Shown here: positions 25,910 to 36,011 of the stretch, in pieces
Layout of the letters: the number at the start of each line of letters is the position of its first letter
Position numbering within the stretch: the stretch's first letter is position 1
NCBI RefSeq assembly: GCF_009827055.1
Contig: NZ_WUMK01000001.1
Coordinates: forward strand, 248,001-312,000
Origin: Shinella kummerowiae
GTDB lineage: Bacteria; Pseudomonadota; Alphaproteobacteria; Rhizobiales; Rhizobiaceae
Length of the DNA: 64,000 bases
Direction: 5' to 3'
The notes under the pieces: generated by a model
What the model was told of the DNA's origin: nothing
Database searches by the model: none
The model's input: only the letters and a program-made list of their open reading frames with translations
Program-made: the position numbers and the translations under genes

Positions 25910-26827
25910 TCACAAATCCAGCGTTCCGGACGCGATGCGCACGGCCTCGCCGCCGATGCGGGCACTGGCGATCGCCCCGCCCGACACATCGAGATGCAGA
26001 TGAATATGCGACGGGCGCCCCATTTCGACGCCTTGTTCAATTAGATACGGATGGTGACCGTCCACCGGCTTGTCGAAAAAATGGATGGCGCCGGACAGGG
26101 CGGCGACCGCAGCCCCCGTCGCCGGGTCTTCGGCTATGCCCATGTCGGGCGCAAACATCCGGGTGTGGAAACGGGCATTGTGGTTCACGCCGCCGCGACA
26201 GTAGAGATAGGCCGAGGCAAGCCGCCCCTCGGCAAAGGGCGCGCAGCGCTCCCAGAGCATCGGATCGAATTCCACCGCGCTTGCGGCGGCAAGGTCATGC
26301 ACCGGGATCATCACGAAGGCGACGCCAGCGCTCCAGAGCGAGGGCACATGGTTCTCGAAACCGATCTGGCCGGGTTTCAGGCTGAAGGCATCGGCGAGCG
26401 TCTGCCTGTCGAAGGTCGCATCGAGACGGGTGGATTTGCGCGGCACGTCGAATTCGGCAAAGGCCGCATTGCGGTCGCCGAGCCGCACGGCACAGCGCAC
26501 CGGCCCGACATTTTCCTCCAGCACGCTCACCAGGTCGCGCGGCCCTACCCTGTCGCTTTCGCCCGCTTCGGCGATCGCCACCGCAGCACCCACCGTCGGG
26601 TGGCCGGCAAAGGGCAATTCGCGGCCGGGTGTGAAGATGCGCAGGCGCGCGCTGTGTGCCGGGTTTTCCGGCCTCTTCACGAAGACGGTTTCGGACAGGT
26701 TGAACTCGCCTGCAATGCGCTGCATCGTGCTGTCGTCGAGATCGTCAGCATCGAAGACGACGGCCAGCGGATTGCCGGCAAGCCGCGTATCGGTGAAGAC
26801 GTCATAGATGGCATAGCGACGGGACAA
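25910..26827 (-). CDS. PhzF-family isomerase/epimerase-like protein
   Basis: A 305-residue protein of the PhzF (diaminopimelate-epimerase fold) family. Markers are the start YAIYDVFTDTRLAGNPLAVV, the catalytic Glu in NLSETVFV, GRELPFAGHPTVGAA, and the second-half motif IAEDPATGAAVAALSGAI. The family performs cofactor-free isomerisations; in organisms without phenazines the substrate is unknown. TTG at 26827 with GGAG six bases upstream is preferred to the ATG at 26863, whose AGGA is only two bases away. No phenazine genes are present. Confidence 0.88.
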   Translation of the reverse strand: MSRRYAIYDVFTDTRLAGNPLAVVFDADDLDDSTMQRIAGEFNLSETVFVKRPENPAHSARLRIFTPGRELPFAGHPTVGAAVAIAEAGESDRVGPRDLVSVLEENVGPVRCAVRLGDRNAAFAEFDVPRKSTRLDATFDRQTLADAFSLKPGQIGFENHVPSLWSAGVAFVMIPVHDLAAASAVEFDPMLWERCAPFAEGRLASAYLYCRGGVNHNARFHTRMFAPDMGIAEDPATGAAVAALSGAIHFFDKPVDGHHPYLIEQGVEMGRPSHIHLHLDVSGGAIASARIGGEAVRIASGTLDL

Positions 26828-26916
26828 GGCATTCTCCGTATTCCATTTTTGCCGCGCGGGCATTTCCTAAACGTGCCCGAGCCCTCCGCCATCGGCAAGC
26901 GGAAATGACTGAAAGC

Positions 26917-28023
26917 CTAGAGGTCGAGCGTCATGACCACCGGGCAGTGATCGGACGCCTTCGGCCGGTCCCAGCCGACACGCGGATAGCGCTCCACCTC
27001 CTGCCCCGGCGGAAAGATCGTGCGAAACGGCTGGCCGGCGCGAATGATTTCGGGAACATGCAGCGCATTGCGCTCGGCCAGCGACGGCGACAGCCAGATA
27101 TAGTCGAGCTGGCACAGATGACGCTCCTCCGGCCCGCGGCTATGGTAGAGCGTCCAGCGATCCTCGACCGGCCGGCGCAGCACGGGATTGACCGCGAAAC
27201 CATCGGCGCTGAAGACATCGAGCGCGCTGACCGCCTCGTCCTTCGGCACGAAACGATAGCCGGTACGCCGGTCCCCTTCGATCGCCAGCTTCGCCTGATA
27301 ATCGTTCATATCGCCACAGATCGCGAAGGCCTTGCCTGCGGTCTGGCCGACGCCAAACCGGTTCTCGATGATCCGGCGCACCGCGCGGGCTTCCGCCGTG
27401 CGCACCGGCATGGTGGACTGGCGGCCATCCATGCCCTCCCGTCCCGGCCCCATCGACTTGAAATGCACGACATAGAGCGTCAGCGGACGACCGCCGATGC
27501 GCAGGTCCATCTCCAGGCAATCGCGTTTGAAAATCCTGTCGTCCGGCTTGAGACCCTGCCCGAGATCCGGTGTGTAGAGGTCGAAGTCGCGATAGGTGAC
27601 GGAGGCATGGCTGCGGATGTCGACGCATTCGATGCGCTGGCCGTCACGCGTCTCCTCGCGCATCAGCACCGAGACGTCGATGCCGCGGCTGTCATTGCCT
27701 TCGATCAGATACTTCTGGCGGTAGCCGTTGCCGACCATGCGGAAGAGATAGCCGTATTCGAAGGCCTGCAGCGCCGCCATATTGTCGGTTTCCTGCAGGC
27801 AGAGGATGTCGGCATCCGCATCGGCAATGGCAAGCGCGGAATGCTGGCGGGCATCGTCGGTGTAGGCGATAGCGCGCGCCTCCTCCAGCCGCTGATATTC
27901 CGCCTCGTTACGGATATCGAACAGGCGCAGCACACGATCCTGGCGAACCTGGTTGCGGAAACCCGTGAAGTCGAAACGGGTCATGAGGTTTTCGATGTTG
28001 AATGTGGCGAGGCGTAGAGACAT
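26917..28023 (-). CDS. Endonuclease/exonuclease/phosphatase (EEP) family protein
   Basis: A 368-residue protein beginning MSLRLATFNIENLM, the N-terminal strand and Asn/Glu of the EEP superfamily. Later markers are DADILCLQETDN (metal-binding Glu), VVHFKSMGPGREG (catalytic His strand), ICGDMNDY (metal-binding Asp/Asn), QLDYIWLSPSL and KASDHCPVVMTLD at the end. It would be a divalent-metal-dependent nuclease or phosphodiesterase. AAGGA lies five bases before the ATG at 28023. No signal peptide is seen. It is divergent from the exported protein gene at 28181. Confidence 0.88.
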   Translation of the reverse strand: MSLRLATFNIENLMTRFDFTGFRNQVRQDRVLRLFDIRNEAEYQRLEEARAIAYTDDARQHSALAIADADADILCLQETDNMAALQAFEYGYLFRMVGNGYRQKYLIEGNDSRGIDVSVLMREETRDGQRIECVDIRSHASVTYRDFDLYTPDLGQGLKPDDRIFKRDCLEMDLRIGGRPLTLYVVHFKSMGPGREGMDGRQSTMPVRTAEARAVRRIIENRFGVGQTAGKAFAICGDMNDYQAKLAIEGDRRTGYRFVPKDEAVSALDVFSADGFAVNPVLRRPVEDRWTLYHSRGPEERHLCQLDYIWLSPSLAERNALHVPEIIRAGQPFRTIFPPGQEVERYPRVGWDRPKASDHCPVVMTLDL

Positions 28024-28180
28024 GAGGTCCTTCCGGGTATGCCGGCGGAGTGTAACCGGCTGTCCGGCAATGGAAAGTGCCTTTTCTTGGGAACACTCCC
28101 GCTGCTGGAATAAACCGGCTTGCAACGCCGTTACCCAGCACGGATGATGCGCATTCCGGTGGCAGACGGAGGAAATGCTC

Positions 28181-29797
28181 ATGGGACGTCTATCCAGCGC
28201 GGTACGGGCATTGCTGGCGGCCTGGCTGGTCTTCCTGTTCTTCGCCGGCCTGCCGGCCCGCGCTGCCGAAAACTATATCACCGCGCCGGGCGAAGCGGCC
28301 CGGGCGGTCGGGCGTATCGTCGGGGAACTGCGCCGGACGCCCGAGGTGCACACGATCCGGATAACCGACAAGTCCGTTTCCGTTCTGCTCGGCGGGTCTC
28401 GTCCGGGCGACGTGGAGGAATGGCAGGTCCGGCAGGCATCCCGCCTCATCTTCTTCGAGACCGAAGTCATCGCCGGCCCCGCGGCACGCCCGGCACCCGC
28501 CATGGTGTCCGACCTTGCCAGCGGCCTGTTCTCCCTCGAGGCGATCGCGATCGGCGAGACCGATGATGTTGCACGGCGCGCCGTGGCCTATGCCAAGCTG
28601 GAGGGCGGCGGAAACGTCCAGTCGATCGAAATCGCCAGGCGCGTAAGCCTGCTGCCGACGCCCTCGTACGGCGATATCCGCTGGTCGATCTATGTCGCCT
28701 CGCCACGGGAAAGCGCGACGGTCTATGCGGATGCAGAGGGCGCGATCATCGGCGGTGACCTTTCCAATACCGCGCGCGCCCGAACCATGCATTTCATCAA
28801 CGACGAGGATTGGCCCAAGGAAGCGGCGATCGAAAGCCTGACCGGGGTCATCGGCGGCAAACCGGTCATCCGCGATATCACGATCTATCCGAAATCCGTG
28901 CAGGTGAAGGCCGACCATCCGTCGCTCAAGGAAACCACTGTCGGCTATTCCTGGGACATATCCGGCGTGACGCGCTCGCCGATTGCCTCGCCGATGTTTC
29001 CGGGTACGGCGGCGGAGCCGGCCTTTTCGCTGGCCGATGTCGACCTCCGGCAACTGGGGAAAATTCGCGATGCCGCGAAAAAGGCATGGGGCAACGAAAA
29101 ATCGACGATGAACTACATGATGCTTCGGCTTTTCTCCGGCGGCCCCGGCAAACCGGAACTGCGCTGGACCGTCCACTTCACCGATTGGACGCAGACCGGC
29201 GAGATCGCGATGTTTTCCAACAGCGGAACCATCGAACTGACCGCCGACGGCACGGTGCGCGCTGCCAATCTACCGGCGGCACGCCAGCCGAAGCGCAACT
29301 GGCTCGACCCGAAGACGACACATGACACGCTCGCCGTGATCAGCGAGCAGTTCGGCAAGAACGCGCGCTTCGCCGAACTCAACATCAGCCACGATTCGAT
29401 GCAGATCCTTGCCGAAGTGCCGGATGCGCCGGGCAAGATGCGCAGCTACACCGCCAACGACCGCGGCATCACCGCCATGACGATGATGATGCCCTGGGAT
29501 TCGGAATTCCGCCCGGAGCGGCTATACAGGATGAGCGACCTTGCCTTTTTCTCACCCGAAAAGCTCAACGAACTGACGGCGCGGACATTCTCCCGGCTAC
29601 AAGTCGGCTCGGAGATGGCACTGTCGCGCTACACGTTCTCGATCGGCCAGTTGATGAGCCCGGACGGCAGCTTCATGGTGCCCTCGCCGGATGGCAAGGT
29701 GACGCTGGAAATCCGCCTCGAAAGCCCGGACGGCTGGAAGGGCGGCCGCGTCACCTATTCCTCGACGGGCGAGGAAATCGACATCGTGATGCCCTGA
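28181..29797 (+). CDS. Exported protein of unknown function with three internal repeats
   Basis: A 538-residue protein with a signal peptide (ALLAAWLVFLFFAGLPARAAE). No known family was recognised. The mature part contains at least three related beta-strand segments: IRITDKSVSVLL near residue 60, ITIYPKSVQVKAD near 235, and LNISHDSMQILAE near 405, each followed by a W/Y-rich strand. This suggests three copies of a PepSY-like or other small domain. ATG 28181 is chosen because GGAGG is eight bases upstream, while ATG 28175 is too close. It ends one base before the convergent AsnC gene. Probably periplasmic. Confidence 0.8.
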   Translation: MGRLSSAVRALLAAWLVFLFFAGLPARAAENYITAPGEAARAVGRIVGELRRTPEVHTIRITDKSVSVLLGGSRPGDVEEWQVRQASRLIFFETEVIAGPAARPAPAMVSDLASGLFSLEAIAIGETDDVARRAVAYAKLEGGGNVQSIEIARRVSLLPTPSYGDIRWSIYVASPRESATVYADAEGAIIGGDLSNTARARTMHFINDEDWPKEAAIESLTGVIGGKPVIRDITIYPKSVQVKADHPSLKETTVGYSWDISGVTRSPIASPMFPGTAAEPAFSLADVDLRQLGKIRDAAKKAWGNEKSTMNYMMLRLFSGGPGKPELRWTVHFTDWTQTGEIAMFSNSGTIELTADGTVRAANLPAARQPKRNWLDPKTTHDTLAVISEQFGKNARFAELNISHDSMQILAEVPDAPGKMRSYTANDRGITAMTMMMPWDSEFRPERLYRMSDLAFFSPEKLNELTARTFSRLQVGSEMALSRYTFSIGQLMSPDGSFMVPSPDGKVTLEIRLESPDGWKGGRVTYSSTGEEIDIVMP

Positions 29798-29798
29798 C

Positions 29799-30215
29799 CT
29801 ACAACGTGGTCAGCAACAGGCTGGTTTCGGATTTCGATACCCCGTCCATGGCGCGAATCCCGCGCAGCACCCGTTCGAACTCGACGAGATTGTCCGCCTG
29901 AATTTCGGCAACGAGATCCCAGGCGCCGTTCGTCGTGTGCAGCGCGCGGATTTCGGGGATGCCGCGCAGCGCCTTTATGGCGGAGAGCGTCTTCTGGCCG
30001 GTGATCTCGATCATCATGACGGCACGAACGGCATGCGGATCGTCGGCCGCCGTCACCCGCACGGTAAAGCCGGCAATGACACCGTCGCGCGTCAGCCGCT
30101 CGATGCGGTTCTGCACCGTGCCGCGCGAAACGTTCAAATCGGCGGCCAGCGCAGAGAGCGAAGCACGGCCATCCTTGCGAAGAAGGGCGAGGAGTTTTCG
30201 ATCGATCGTGTCCAT
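29799..30215 (-). CDS. Lrp/AsnC-family transcription regulator
   Basis: A 138-residue regulator. The N-terminal helix-turn-helix (DGRASLSALAADLNVSRGTVQNRIERL) is followed by an RAM/Lrp ligand-binding domain (VMMIEITGQK, HTTNGAWDLVAEIQADNLVEFERVL). ATG 30215 fits the family start DTIDRKLLALL; the longer frame starts at TTG. It is divergent from a RocB-like peptidase at 30359 with 143 bases between, the usual arrangement for an amino-acid-responsive regulator of its neighbour (inference). Confidence 0.92.
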   Translation of the reverse strand: MDTIDRKLLALLRKDGRASLSALAADLNVSRGTVQNRIERLTRDGVIAGFTVRVTAADDPHAVRAVMMIEITGQKTLSAIKALRGIPEIRALHTTNGAWDLVAEIQADNLVEFERVLRGIRAMDGVSKSETSLLLTTL

Positions 30216-30358
30216 GCCTGCTACCGGAATGCCAGATAAGCGTGACAAAACGGCAATTCCGATAGCAATTTTCTCAGAAAATTACCATTTCGCTTGCCGT
30301 TCTCCTTGGCTAGCCTAGCGACAATCTCGACGCAACCGCTTCCGACAGGCCGCTTCCC

Positions 30359-32002
30359 ATGACCGATGAAACCACGCTCTCCACCGCAGCCTTGCGCGCC
30401 AAAAACCTCTCGCTGCTGATGACCCGCTGGCCGAGCGTCACCGGCTCGCCGGACGAAGCCAGCTTCTCCGAAAAGCTGCGGGCGCATCTTGCTGAAACAC
30501 CCTATTTCCAGCGCCATCCCCAGCAACTTTTCACCGTGGACAGCCACGGCGAGCCGATGACGCAGAACGTGGTGGCGCTGGTGCGCGGCAGCGGGCGGCG
30601 CACGGTGGTGCTGGCCGGCCATTTCGACACCGTCTCCATCGCAAATTACGGCACGCTTGCGCCGCTCGCCTGCGATCCCGAACCGTTGACGGAGGCACTC
30701 CTCAAGGAGCTTCGCAGCCGCCCGCTGAACGGCGCGGAGGCGAAGGCGCTCAAGGATTTCGAGAGCGGCGACTTCATTGCCGGGCGCGGCCTGCTCGACA
30801 TGAAGAGCGGCCTTGCCGCCGGCATCGCGGCGCTGGAGCGTTTTGCGGAACTGACGGCGCCCGAGGGCAACATCCTGTTCGTCGCGACACCGGACGAGGA
30901 AAACCGCTCGCGCGGCATGCACAGCCTGCGCAACGCGCTGCCGGAGATCGCCCGTCGCTTCAGCCTCGATATTGTCGGCGGCATCAATCTCGATGCGTCG
31001 AGTTGCGAGCGCGACGGTGAAGAAGGCCGCGCGATCTATCTCGGCTCGATCGGCAAGTTCGCCCCCTTCGCCCTCGTCATCGGCCGCCCGACCCATGCCG
31101 GCTATCCGTTCAACGGCACGAGCGCCCACCGCATCAGCGCCGAGATCATCCGCGCGATGGACACCGTGCCGGAACTCAGCGACGAGGCGTTCGGCGAACG
31201 CTCCCCGCCGCCGGTGTGCCTGGAAGCCCGCGATATCAGGGACGGCTATGACGTGACGACGCCGGATCGTGTGTGGCTGTCTTTCAACTGGCTGACACAC
31301 CGCCGCAGCGCTGCCGACATTCTCGGCGACTTCCGCACCCTGGTGAACGGCGCGCTGAACGCTGCGCTCGAAACGCAGGACGCGCATCAAGCGCGTTATC
31401 GGGCCACCTCGAAAGCGAAGACGCAAGGCACTGTGCTGACCTATGCCGAACTTCTCGAGCGGCTGAAGACGCGCGGCGGCGACGCGCTCGATCGCCTCTC
31501 CGCGCTCGACCGATCCCTCTCCGGCGGCACCGATCCCCTGAAGGTGAGCCGCGAGATCGTCGCGGCCGCAGCGACGGAAGCGGGCATCGAAGGCCCGGCC
31601 GTTATCATCGGCTTCGGCAGCCTGCATTATCCGCTGGTTCATCTGGAACGCGCGGGCGAAACGGGACGCACGATGCACGACCGGCTTCAGGCGGTCATGC
31701 AGGACGCCGCACGGCGGCATGGCACGTCGATCAAGTTCAAGCAGATTTTCGCCGGCATTTCCGACATGAGTTTCTTCGGTCACCGGCCGGACGCAGGAGA
31801 GACTGGCCTTCTCGCCGCCAACACACCGTCAGCGGCTTTCACGGACGATGCGCCGGAAGGGTTGCTGTCCTTCCCGACGGTCAATATCGGGCCGTGGGGA
31901 CGCGACTATCACCAGAAGTGGGAGCGTGTGCATGCTCCCTATACATTCGAAGTGCTGCCGGATCTGGTCTTCGAATCTGCCGTGGCGTGCCTTGCGGACT
32001 AA
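30359..32002 (+). CDS. M20-family metallopeptidase, RocB-like
   Basis: A 547-residue enzyme of the M20/M25/M40 family and of the length of RocB (arginine utilisation) proteins. Metal-site motifs are VVLAGHFDTV (His and Asp), GRGLLDMKSGLAAGI (bridging Asp), ATPDEENRSRGM (catalytic Glu pair) and a distal HRPDAGET-like His. It would hydrolyse an amide or peptide bond of an amino-acid-like substrate in the cytoplasm. It is divergent from an AsnC regulator, suggesting induction by an amino acid. The exact substrate is unknown. Confidence 0.88.
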   Translation: MTDETTLSTAALRAKNLSLLMTRWPSVTGSPDEASFSEKLRAHLAETPYFQRHPQQLFTVDSHGEPMTQNVVALVRGSGRRTVVLAGHFDTVSIANYGTLAPLACDPEPLTEALLKELRSRPLNGAEAKALKDFESGDFIAGRGLLDMKSGLAAGIAALERFAELTAPEGNILFVATPDEENRSRGMHSLRNALPEIARRFSLDIVGGINLDASSCERDGEEGRAIYLGSIGKFAPFALVIGRPTHAGYPFNGTSAHRISAEIIRAMDTVPELSDEAFGERSPPPVCLEARDIRDGYDVTTPDRVWLSFNWLTHRRSAADILGDFRTLVNGALNAALETQDAHQARYRATSKAKTQGTVLTYAELLERLKTRGGDALDRLSALDRSLSGGTDPLKVSREIVAAAATEAGIEGPAVIIGFGSLHYPLVHLERAGETGRTMHDRLQAVMQDAARRHGTSIKFKQIFAGISDMSFFGHRPDAGETGLLAANTPSAAFTDDAPEGLLSFPTVNIGPWGRDYHQKWERVHAPYTFEVLPDLVFESAVACLAD

Positions 32003-32037
32003 ACCATGTCGGGCAAATCGCGGTGCTTTTTAGGCGA

Positions 32038-32180
32038 ATGCCCCCCTCATCCGCCTGCCGGCACCGTCTCCCGCAAGCGGGGCGAAGGGGTATGCCGCAC
32101 CGGCTTCCTCAAGCAATACCCGTTCGTGGGGTAAGTGCCCTCTCCCCGCTTGCGGGGAGAGGGTTAGGGTGAGGGGCAGG
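32038..32180. repeat. Rhizobial palindromic intergenic element (RIME/REP-like)
   Basis: It lies between two convergent genes. The right half is a perfect palindrome at 32138-32163 (CCCTCTCCCCGC, TT, complement) followed by GGTTAGGGTGAGGGGC. The left half has CCCCTCATCCG and a second pairing region around CCCGCAAGCGGGGCGAAGGGG. The two ends are imperfect inverted repeats. This composition matches the well-known short palindromic intergenic repeats of Rhizobiaceae. It may also end transcription from both sides. Confidence 0.75.
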
Positions 32181-32196
32181 CCCACCCACAATCAAA

Positions 32197-33420
32197 TCAG
32201 GCGGCAAGACGCTCGTTGGTGAGCAGCCGGCCGAGGCGGGAGATGCCCTCCTCGATGGTTGCAGCGTCGGCGCAGGAGAAGCTGAGGCGCAGCGTGTTGG
32301 CACCGCTGCCATCGGCATGGAAAGCCTGGCCGGGCACGAAGGCGACCTTTTCCGTCTCGATGGAGCGGGCAAGCAGCGTCGCGCCGTCCATGCCGGCGGG
32401 TAGCGTGACCCAGACGAACATGCCGCCCTCGGGTTTCGTCCAGGTAACGCCGTCCGGCATATATTTCTGCAGCGCCGCCAGCATGGCGTTGCGGCGGGTG
32501 CTGTAGGCGGCACGGATCTTTGCCACCTGCGCATCGAAACCACGCTCGGCGACATGCGCGACGGCCATCTGGTTGATGGTCGAGGAATGCAGATCCGCCG
32601 CCTGCTTCATCAGCACGAGCTTGCGGATGACGGGGGCTGCCGCGACGATGTAGCCGACACGTAGGCCCGGGGCGAGCGTCTTGGAGAAACTGCCGCAATA
32701 GATGGTGCGCGCCGCGTCGATACTGCCCTTCTGGGCGATTTCCAGCGCCAGGATCGGCGGCACGGCCTCGCCGTCATAGCGCAGCGACTGATAGGCGGCG
32801 TCTTCGATGACAGGGATATCCAGCTCTTCCGCCAGCTCGAGCAGCTTTTCGCGGCCGACGCGGTCGACGGTTTCGCCGGTCGGATTGGCGAAGTCCGCCG
32901 AAAGATAGGCAAACTTGACGCGCCCGCCCGCTTCCGTCGCCGTTGCGCGGTAAGCGTCGGGCGTGCGGTTGCCGGAAAGGTTCAGCCGGTCATAGGTCGG
33001 CTCATAGGCGTTGAAGGCCTGGAGCGCGCCGAGATAGGTCGGCCAGGTGACCAGCGCCGTATCCTTCGGCGACAGGAAGAGTTTTCCGAGATAGTCGAGG
33101 CCCTGCTGCGAGCCGGAGACGATGAAGACGTTTTCAGCCGAACAGGCAATATCGAGCTTGGCCATTTCGCCGGCGAGCCATTCGCGCAGCGGCTTGTAGC
33201 CTTCGCTGACCGAATATTGCAGACCGGCAGCAGCGCCCTCACCGGCGAGGATATCGGCATAGGCGGCGGCAAAGTCTTCTTTCGGGAACAGCGCCGGATC
33301 GGGAATGCCGCCTGCGAACGAGATGATGTCGGGCCGTTCCAGCAGTTTCAGCAATTCACGGATTTCGGACGCCTTCATCCGCGACGCGCGTGTCGCGAAG
33401 GCCTGTTCCCATTTGAACAT
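32197..33420 (-). CDS. PLP-dependent aminotransferase (class I/II, 2-aminoadipate type)
   Basis: A 407-residue fold-type I aminotransferase. Markers are ISFAGGIPDPALFP near residue 35, LQYSVSEGYKPLREWLA, the Asn/Asp/Tyr cofactor contacts (DFANPTGETV, IEDAAYQSLRYDG) and the Schiff-base lysine in CGSFSKTLAPGLRVGYI. The family includes 2-aminoadipate and other amino-acid transaminases. ATG 33420 has GAGGAAA eight bases upstream. No MocR-type DNA-binding domain is present. Confidence 0.92.
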   Translation of the reverse strand: MFKWEQAFATRASRMKASEIRELLKLLERPDIISFAGGIPDPALFPKEDFAAAYADILAGEGAAAGLQYSVSEGYKPLREWLAGEMAKLDIACSAENVFIVSGSQQGLDYLGKLFLSPKDTALVTWPTYLGALQAFNAYEPTYDRLNLSGNRTPDAYRATATEAGGRVKFAYLSADFANPTGETVDRVGREKLLELAEELDIPVIEDAAYQSLRYDGEAVPPILALEIAQKGSIDAARTIYCGSFSKTLAPGLRVGYIVAAAPVIRKLVLMKQAADLHSSTINQMAVAHVAERGFDAQVAKIRAAYSTRRNAMLAALQKYMPDGVTWTKPEGGMFVWVTLPAGMDGATLLARSIETEKVAFVPGQAFHADGSGANTLRLSFSCADAATIEEGISRLGRLLTNERLAA

Positions 33421-33550
33421 CGGGGTTTCCTCGGGCTTGTTGTTTGAACGCACCTCATCATGGCACGGTTTTTATGTCAATAATGCTGACCTAAATATTC
33501 GCGCCAAGACAAAGTACGCACGACCCAAGATTTCGTGCGAATTTATTCTC

Positions 33551-33572
33551 GTCGGAGCGGCTACGCTCCGAC
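33551..33572. terminator. Perfect hairpin between small membrane gene and aminotransferase
   Basis: Nine-base arms (GTCGGAGCG / CGCTCCGAC) with loop GCTA, 25 bases beyond the stop of the 33-residue gene on the minus strand. AT-rich sequence follows on that strand, consistent with a terminator. Confidence 0.55.
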
Positions 33573-33596
33573 GGCCATTTCAGGCGCCTGCCACAA

Positions 33597-33698
33597 TCAG
33601 GTGGCGCGGTCGCCGTAAAGGCTGAGCAGCACAAGCATGGCGATACTGCCCAGGATAAAAAGATCGAACCAGGCGAAGTATTGGACAATGGTGGTCAT
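33597..33698 (-). CDS. 33-residue single-pass membrane protein
   Basis: A short reading frame starting MTTIVQYFAWFDLF with one hydrophobic helix (LFILGSIAMLVLLSLYG) and a charged end GDRAT. AGGAGGAT lies about six to eight bases before the ATG, one of the best ribosome sites in the window. A hairpin follows the stop. It lies downstream of ilvC on the same strand but beyond the ilvC terminator, so it probably has its own promoter. The function is unknown. Confidence 0.7.
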   Translation of the reverse strand: MTTIVQYFAWFDLFILGSIAMLVLLSLYGDRAT

Positions 33699-33834
33699 TG
33701 CACGATCCTCCTGACAACTGAACGAAACACTTGCGTATTTTGTTCCTGTTTGCCACGTCAGGCAAGCGTATTACTTGCTGCACCGCAGTAGGGAGCAAGG
33801 ATGCAATGCATTATTTCAGGATCTCTGAAATAAA

Positions 33835-33860
33835 AGGCCAGACGGAAAGCCGCCCGGCCT
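33835..33860 (-). terminator. Intrinsic terminator of ilvC
   Basis: On the minus strand AGGCCGGGCGG pairs with CCGTCTGGCCT (11 pairs, two G-T) around loop CTTT, followed by TTTTATTT. It is 28 bases after the ilvC stop. Confidence 0.85.
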
Positions 33861-33887
33861 GTCGCTCTGCAGGAAATGCAGGAGCGA

Positions 33888-34964
<1,077 letters not shown>

Positions 34965-35618
34965 TTACCCTTTCGCGCCGTGAAGCGTCAGGAAGGCATC
35001 CACTGCCTTCTCCGCGCGTGGCGAGAATTCCTTTTTCAGCCCTGCGGCATCTTCCCCAAGCAGCATGCGCAGATGCATGTCGGAGACGATCAGGCCGTAG
35101 AGCGTGCCGTATGCCTCGTCGGCACTGTCGAATGCAAGCAGCTTCGCCTTGCGGCCGGCCTCAAGCAGTACGGCGGCGCGCTTGCCGATCTGCCGGCGCC
35201 CGCGCTCCTGCAACAGGCGGCCGAGGCCTGCGCCCTCGCGGCTCGCCTGGCCGATCGCCAGACGGTTCAGCGCAAGCGACACGTCGCCGGACAGCACATC
35301 GATCAGGTCGCGCGCAAACGCCAGAAGATGTTTGCGCAGCGTCTCGGTGGTCAGAGCCCCCGCCGCAACCTCGACCGTGCGCACCTTGCCGGCCTGGTAG
35401 GTGATCATCGCCGAAATCAGCCCGTCGCGATCGCCGAACCACTTATACAGGCTTTCCTTCGAACAGTTCGCCGCACGCGCCACGCCGGCGGTCGTCAGCG
35501 CCCGTTCGCCGCCCTCGACGAGCAAGCCAAGCGCACGCTCCAGCACCGCGCCCTGACGTTCCGTCAGTCCACCTGCTGCACCTGCCCTGCTCTGCTCCGC
35601 GATCTGCAAGATGTCCAC
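34965..35618 (-). CDS. TetR-family transcription regulator
   Basis: A regulator of about 217 residues. The N-terminal helix-turn-helix region ALTTAGVARAANCSKESLYKWFGDRDGLISAM is a clear TetR signature, followed by a helical ligand-binding domain with AAVLLEAGRKAKLLAFD near residue 150. GTG 35618 is preferred because a longer frame would run through the operator-like palindrome at 35635-35652. It lies 57 bases upstream of ilvC on the same strand, so ilvC could be partly cotranscribed or regulated by it (inference). Confidence 0.9.
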   Translation of the reverse strand: MDILQIAEQSRAGAAGGLTERQGAVLERALGLLVEGGERALTTAGVARAANCSKESLYKWFGDRDGLISAMITYQAGKVRTVEVAAGALTTETLRKHLLAFARDLIDVLSGDVSLALNRLAIGQASREGAGLGRLLQERGRRQIGKRAAVLLEAGRKAKLLAFDSADEAYGTLYGLIVSDMHLRMLLGEDAAGLKKEFSPRAEKAVDAFLTLHGAKG

Positions 35619-35634
35619 CCGTTGAATTTGCGTA

Positions 35635-35652
35635 CCGTACCGTACGGTTCGG
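35635..35652. promoter_or_regulatory. Probable TetR self-operator
   Basis: An 18-base inverted repeat CCG-T-ACCGTACGGT-T-CGG with a perfect ten-base core lies 17 bases before the GTG start of the TetR gene. Position and symmetry are typical of TetR autoregulation sites; binding is inferred. Confidence 0.65.
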
Positions 35653-36011
35653 CATTTTCTAGCGATGTCTGGCTTTGTGGTCAACACCCTTCTTGCAAAG
35701 CAGGCAAATCAACTGATTTGCCCGACCAGATCGCGGCCCAATCGCCTGTTGCGTCACACAATTATGACCGCAACGCACAACGAAGCAGAAATTTTCTTTC
35801 CGCTATCCCGCTGATTTGAAACAGAAGTCCCCAGAAACCAACAAGTCAGTGCGGTCTGAACAAAATTTTTCGCTTCCCAAGACGTTTCCTGTTGTTAAGA
35901 TTTGTGAGACCTGCGGTGCAGCAGACCGTTCACATTGCGAACGACAGCCGGCATCGAGGCCTCAGTACCGGAGTACGAAAGAGAAACGCCCTTACGCCAA
36001 GGAGACAGAAA
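35653..36011. other. Divergent intergenic region, TetR gene to 36012
   Basis: About 360 bases holding promoters in both directions. It is AT-richer around 35690-35900 than the surroundings. No gene or repeat is convincing. AAGGAGACAG before 36012 is the ribosome site of the next gene. Confidence 0.45.

Noticed and set aside
25910-26827. Phenazine biosynthesis assignment from PhzF similarity
   Set aside because: No other phz genes are present; the PhzF family is broad and mostly of unknown role.
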